Shown here: positions 60,785 through 64,000 of the stretch, piece after piece
Layout of the letters: each line of letters begins with the position of its first letter
Numbering within the stretch: the stretch's first letter is position 1
NCBI RefSeq assembly: GCF_003815655.1
Contig: NZ_CP033917.1
Span: 4,092,001 to 4,156,000, forward strand
Length of the DNA: 64,000 nucleotides
Direction: 5' to 3'
Origin: Chryseobacterium sp. G0201
GTDB lineage: Bacteria; Bacteroidota; Bacteroidia; Flavobacteriales; Weeksellaceae
Program-made: the position numbers and the translations under genes
Notes under the pieces: model-generated
Database searches by the model: none
What the model saw: only the letters and a program-made list of their open reading frames with translations
What the model was told of the DNA's origin: nothing

Positions 60785-61390
60785 ATGCAAAAACTAGTTA
60801 GATTACAATCGCGTGCGGTGCCTATGCCGATGGAAAATATAGATACGGATCAGATCATTCCCGCAAGATTTTTAAAAAGTATCGATAAAAAGGGTTTTGG
60901 AGATAATCTTTTCAGAGACTGGAGATATGATGTTCATACGAATGAGCCAAATCCTGATTTTGTTTTAAATAATTCAAAATACAGCGGAGAAATTCTTGTT
61001 GCTGGCAATAACTTTGGATGTGGAAGCAGCCGTGAACATGCGGCATGGTCTTTGACGGATTATGGTTTCAAAGTAGTGCTTTCAAGTTTTTTTGCGGATA
61101 TTTTTAAAGGAAATGCTCTGAACAACGGATTGCTTCCCATAAAAGTTTCAGAAGAATTTTTAAAAGAAATTTTAACTGAGATCACAAAAAATCCTGAAAG
61201 TGAAATTGCCGTTGATGTAGAAAAACAAACGATCACTTTTAAAAACAAAACAGAAATTTTTGAAATTGATTCTTATAAAAAAATATGCCTATTAAATGGC
61301 TATGACGATATTGATTTTTTAATCAGCAAAAAACAGGCGATACAGGAATTTGAACTAAAACACAAATATTATGAGCAGAAATTATTTTAA
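60785..61390 (+). CDS. leuD: 3-isopropylmalate dehydratase small subunit
   Basis: 201 residues from the ATG at 60785 (MQKLVRLQSRAVPMPMENID). The swivel domain shows DTDQIIPARFL and GNNFGCGSSREHAAWSL. The open frame reaches 60716, but that part translates the hairpin-containing gap after leuC (60696-60784), so I use the later start. It overlaps leuB by 20 bases. Confidence 0.95.
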   Translation: MQKLVRLQSRAVPMPMENIDTDQIIPARFLKSIDKKGFGDNLFRDWRYDVHTNEPNPDFVLNNSKYSGEILVAGNNFGCGSSREHAAWSLTDYGFKVVLSSFFADIFKGNALNNGLLPIKVSEEFLKEILTEITKNPESEIAVDVEKQTITFKNKTEIFEIDSYKKICLLNGYDDIDFLISKKQAIQEFELKHKYYEQKLF

Positions 61391-62495
61391 AATCGCGGTA
61401 CTTCCCGGAGATGGAATTGGTCCGGAAGTAACCAATGAGAGTGTAAAAATATTGAATGCGATCGGCAGCTTATTCAATTACAGCTTCGATTTCAAATATG
61501 GAATGATTGGCGCTGATGCTATTTTTAAAACAGGAAATCCATTGCCTGACGATACTCTGGAACTTTGTAAAGATTCTGACGCTGTTCTTTTTGGAGCTAT
61601 CGGTGATCCTTCGTTTGATAATAATCCTGATGCGAAAGTAAGACCGGAGCAAGGACTTCTAAAACTTCGTAAAGAGTTAGGTCTTTTTGCCAATATCAGA
61701 CCTTTGAAAACATATTCTTCACTCATCTCAAAAAGTCCATTGAAACAGGAAATTATTGAAGGAACGGATATCCAGATCTACAGAGAATTGATAAGCGGAA
61801 TTTATTTTGGTGAAAAATTTACTGAAGAAAATGGAGCTTATGCCTATGATGTCTGCAGGTACAACAGGGAAGATATTACTCAGATTGCTCACTTAGCTTT
61901 TAAGGATGCACAAAAAAGAAGAAAAAAAGTAACCCTTATCGATAAGGCGAATGTCTTGGACACTTCCAGATTATGGAGAAAAGTGTGTAAAGAAATTTCT
62001 GAAGAATATCCCGATGTTACATTAGATTTTATGTTTGTAGATAATGCGGCAATGCAGTTGATTCTTGATCCGAAACAGTTTGATGTTATTTTAACGGAGA
62101 ATATGTTTGGAGATATTATTTCTGATGAAGCAAGTGTTATTGGAGGTTCAATAGGATTGCTGCCATCAGCTTCCATTGGAAATTCGAATGCTTTATTTGA
62201 GCCGATCCATGGTTCTTATCCGCAGGCTAAAGGAAAAGGAATTGCAAATCCTATTGCTTCTATCTTGAGCGCTGCTATGATGTTGGATCATTTAAAATTA
62301 GAAGATGCAGCTCATAAATTAAGAGAATCTGTAGAGCATGCAATTGAAAGCAAATATGTTACTGCCGATCTTAATTCTAAACAATCCTATTCTACGAGTG
62401 AAGTAGGAGATTTTATTGTTGATTATATTAAATATTCTGAAAAAACATATTACAATTTTGAGAATATTAAAATCGGAAAGTCTACTATCGTGTAG
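61371..62495 (+). CDS. leuB: 3-isopropylmalate dehydrogenase
   Basis: 374 residues, NAD+-dependent decarboxylating dehydrogenase: VLPGDGIGPEV at the N-terminus, YRELISGIYFGE with substrate arginine-region residues, TLIDKANVLDTSRLWR with catalytic Lys, and DVILTENMFGDIISDEASVIGG with metal-binding Asp residues. It ends the leuACDB block; the terminator follows. Confidence 0.97.
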   Translation: MSRNYFKIAVLPGDGIGPEVTNESVKILNAIGSLFNYSFDFKYGMIGADAIFKTGNPLPDDTLELCKDSDAVLFGAIGDPSFDNNPDAKVRPEQGLLKLRKELGLFANIRPLKTYSSLISKSPLKQEIIEGTDIQIYRELISGIYFGEKFTEENGAYAYDVCRYNREDITQIAHLAFKDAQKRRKKVTLIDKANVLDTSRLWRKVCKEISEEYPDVTLDFMFVDNAAMQLILDPKQFDVILTENMFGDIISDEASVIGGSIGLLPSASIGNSNALFEPIHGSYPQAKGKGIANPIASILSAAMMLDHLKLEDAAHKLRESVEHAIESKYVTADLNSKQSYSTSEVGDFIVDYIKYSEKTYYNFENIKIGKSTIV

Positions 62496-62528
62496 AATAC
62501 TATACGTTTGATATTATTTTTTTTTTAA

Positions 62529-62560
62529 CAAAAGTCTGCCTCTTTCGAAGCAGACTTTTA
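62529..62560. terminator. Terminator after leuB
   Basis: AAAAGTCTGC, 10-base loop, GCAGACTTTT, with flanking T and A tracts; serves leuB and the convergent 62-residue gene. Confidence 0.87.
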
Positions 62561-62563
62561 ATT

Positions 62564-62752
62564 TTATTGATCTGTATTATCCGTTTTTCCTGTTTTGTTT
62601 TTAGAAGCTTTTTGAATGTCTTCTTTATCAATATCAGGCGGATTTGTTTTTTTCGAAGAAACAGGAATATCAGGAAAATCCTGATTTTGCTTTTTTGATT
62701 CTGAAGAATTGGCAGATTCTTTCTTTTTGTTATCGTTTTTTGAATTATCCAT
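62564..62752 (-). CDS. Small hydrophilic hypothetical protein
   Basis: 62 residues, almost wholly charged and polar (KNDNKKKESANSSESKK, later PPDIDKEDIQKASKNKTGK); likely disordered. It starts 12 bases after the DUF4230 stop, so it may be the last gene of that operon. Low complexity means it could also be non-coding, but similar tiny proteins are common in flavobacteria. Confidence 0.5.
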   Translation of the reverse strand: MDNSKNDNKKKESANSSESKKQNQDFPDIPVSSKKTNPPDIDKEDIQKASKNKTGKTDNTDQ

Positions 62753-62764
62753 AGCTTTTCATTT

Positions 62765-63370
62765 TTAAAGTCCTAAAATACCTAGCTGACCTGTTTTGTC
62801 TTCTATAGTATAATTCAAAGCCTTTGCCAAAACGAAAATATTATTAAGATTTTCCATTAATTGTTGACGTCCTTCGTTTCTTAGCTTGTTTTGATCAATA
62901 GATTTCATCGCAGCATCTTTTGCCTTTTGAGTTACATTTTTAATGTCTTTCTCAGAAATTCTATTGAAAAAAGAGTCGTCAAGAGACTGTATTTCAACAC
63001 TTGGCGTGATTCTTATATCTGCATTAGGTAATTCTGTAATAATCAGTTTTTTATTAATAGAATCAACCTCCATTTTCATTTTGTTCAGATCATAAGAAAC
63101 TTGCGCATTCGTCTTTGTATAAGTTATAATGCTGTTGCTCGAAACTTCACTACCAAATACCTCATAACCCATTTTGGTTTTTTGCATTGAAGAAACATCT
63201 TGCTCCAATACAACCATTTTATTCATTTTAGAAATCTGGTTTGTCAGAATGTAATAATCTGATTTTTCCGTTTTTCCTGTAAGATTTAAACAAGATTTAA
63301 GACCAAAGAACAGAAGCAACATGATGGAAACTCCGGCTAAAAATGGTAATATTATTCTATTATTTCTCAA
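62765..63370 (-). CDS. DUF4230-family membrane-anchored protein
   Basis: 201 residues. One N-terminal membrane helix (IILPFLAGVSIMLLLFFGL) and a periplasmic domain with VVLEQDVSSMQ, VSYDLNKMKMEVDSINKKLIITELPNA-type strands and a C-terminal helix matching DUF4230. Function unknown. It follows the thioredoxin-like gene by 3 bases. Confidence 0.8.
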   Translation of the reverse strand: MRNNRIILPFLAGVSIMLLLFFGLKSCLNLTGKTEKSDYYILTNQISKMNKMVVLEQDVSSMQKTKMGYEVFGSEVSSNSIITYTKTNAQVSYDLNKMKMEVDSINKKLIITELPNADIRITPSVEIQSLDDSFFNRISEKDIKNVTQKAKDAAMKSIDQNKLRNEGRQQLMENLNNIFVLAKALNYTIEDKTGQLGILGL

Positions 63371-63373
63371 TAT

Positions 63374-63940
63374 CTATTTTTTAAATATTTCTTTTATTAC
63401 AGATTTGTCGTCTTTTTTCAAGATATCAACCAAGTCTCTTTCAATATAACCGGTTGTAGGCATTTCTATAATCCTTCCAACTTCCTTGCCGTATTTTTGA
63501 ACAATAATGGTAGGAACTTTCTGAATATTATAAAGCCCTTCTTCTCCTGAAGGCGATTCTTTTTTACGGTTTACGGCAATAATAGTTAATTTGCTTTCAG
63601 GATATTTCACTTCTTCCAAAATTTTCATTAATCTTGGAAAGTCTCTATGGCTGTCTTCGCACCAGGTTCCCATGAAAACAGTGATACTGTAAGAATTTAT
63701 TTTATCTTTTTTAAGTTCACTGATCGCTTTTTGATCAATTGCATATTCGTCATGCTCTTTCACATACCATTCTGCGTAAGGGGCTTTTGTAAATTGCTCT
63801 TTTGTTTGAGTTCCCAGAAGCATTTTGCCATCTTTCGTAGTTTCAACTTCACGATTCACCACTACTTTTTGTGCGCTGAACTGTTGAGTTGCCAAAACCA
63901 AACATGAAATGGTAACAACATTTGTGATTATTTTTTTCAT
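63374..63940 (-). CDS. Exported thioredoxin-fold protein with a single active-site cysteine
   Basis: 188 residues with a signal peptide (TNVVTISCLVLATQQFSAQ). The thioredoxin fold is supported by SITVFMGTWCEDSHRDFPRL and the cis-Pro VPTIIV. The usual WCxxC is WCEDS, so the resolving cysteine is missing. It may act in mixed disulphide handling or binding instead of dithiol reduction. It begins 1 base after the stop of a gene that runs off the window and is followed closely by DUF4230. Confidence 0.82.
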   Translation of the reverse strand: MKKIITNVVTISCLVLATQQFSAQKVVVNREVETTKDGKMLLGTQTKEQFTKAPYAEWYVKEHDEYAIDQKAISELKKDKINSYSITVFMGTWCEDSHRDFPRLMKILEEVKYPESKLTIIAVNRKKESPSGEEGLYNIQKVPTIIVQKYGKEVGRIIEMPTTGYIERDLVDILKKDDKSVIKEIFKK

Positions 63941-63941
63941 A

Positions 63942-64000
63942 TTATTTTTCGATAATTGTTTTTAAATCGGCAGGAGAGTAGTATTTGTTTTTCAATACTT
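63942..64000 (-). CDS. C-terminal end of an upstream gene (truncated by window)
   Basis: On the minus strand a frame enters from the right edge and ends with residues KNKYYSPADLKTIIEK and a TAA (complement of 63942-63944), one base before the thioredoxin-fold gene. The tight spacing suggests an operon. Only ~18 codons are visible, so no function can be assigned. Confidence 0.5.
   Translation of the reverse strand, partial: VLKNKYYSPADLKTIIEK

Overview
The window looks like chromosomal DNA from a flavobacterium of the Chryseobacterium/Weeksellaceae type. I base this on the low G+C, the many promoters of the Bacteroidota form TTTG-N(18-20)-TAnnTTTG, a type IX secretion component (PorQ), two secreted peptidases with T9SS C-terminal sorting domains, a TamL-type lipoprotein, and the ftsK-lolA-lptF gene order. 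The genus is inferred and not proven. I see no prophage, insertion sequence, CRISPR array or rRNA operon; one tRNA gene (Ala-GGC) is present. Layout: 1-4.3 kb holds the end of a ferredoxin-domain reductase, a SanA/YdcF-like protein, TamL and a SpoU-type RNA methyltransferase. 4.3-5.6 kb is a small envelope/stress trio (YtxH-like, YqjE/holin-like, coiled-coil). 5.6-9 kb carries cmk and porQ facing pyrH and frr. 9-14.8 kb is a minus-strand block with ftsK, lolA and lptF/G. 15-20 kb has a secreted isochorismatase-family hydrolase with its likely Crp/Fnr regulator, a fused CcsB-CcsA cytochrome c synthase, and a frameshifted ribbon-helix-helix remnant. 20.5-23.8 kb is a lysine catabolic pair (aminoadipate semialdehyde dehydrogenase and lysine 6-transaminase). 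24-32.7 kb has a SemiSWEET, a GNAT enzyme, a GbsR/MarR-regulated RND efflux operon and a coupled GNAT/MarR pair. 32.8-36.7 kb is a mixed region (tRNA-Ala, lipoprotein, orphan protein, NlpC/P60 hydrolase with a stand-alone LytTR regulator, DUF2255, dapD). 36.7-40.7 kb is a four-gene glycan cluster (GT-C, GtrB-like GT2, NodB-like deacetylase, GT4). 40.7-47.8 kb is a complete histidine operon, hisGDCBHAFI(E), preceded by a His-rich leader peptide and attenuator. 47.8-50.3 kb holds tandem T9SS M28 peptidases. 50.4-55.3 kb holds rplT, rpmI, infC and thrS, with a GH5 cellulase gene inserted on the opposite strand between rpmI and infC. 55.4-58 kb has an M19 dipeptidase and an orphan helical protein. 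58.1-62.5 kb is leuACDB, with a LeuA that lacks the allosteric domain. 62.5-64 kb is a small envelope/redox operon. The most interesting non-coding signals are four intergenic elements built of strictly phased 7- or 8-nt units, three of them also inverted-repeat hairpins and three of them inside operons; the histidine attenuator; a TTGA-N6-TCAA palindrome at an activator-like position beside a Crp/Fnr gene; palindromic operators overlapping the promoters of two MarR-type loci; and a duplicated compact element in which the terminator loop supplies the -33 box of the next promoter.
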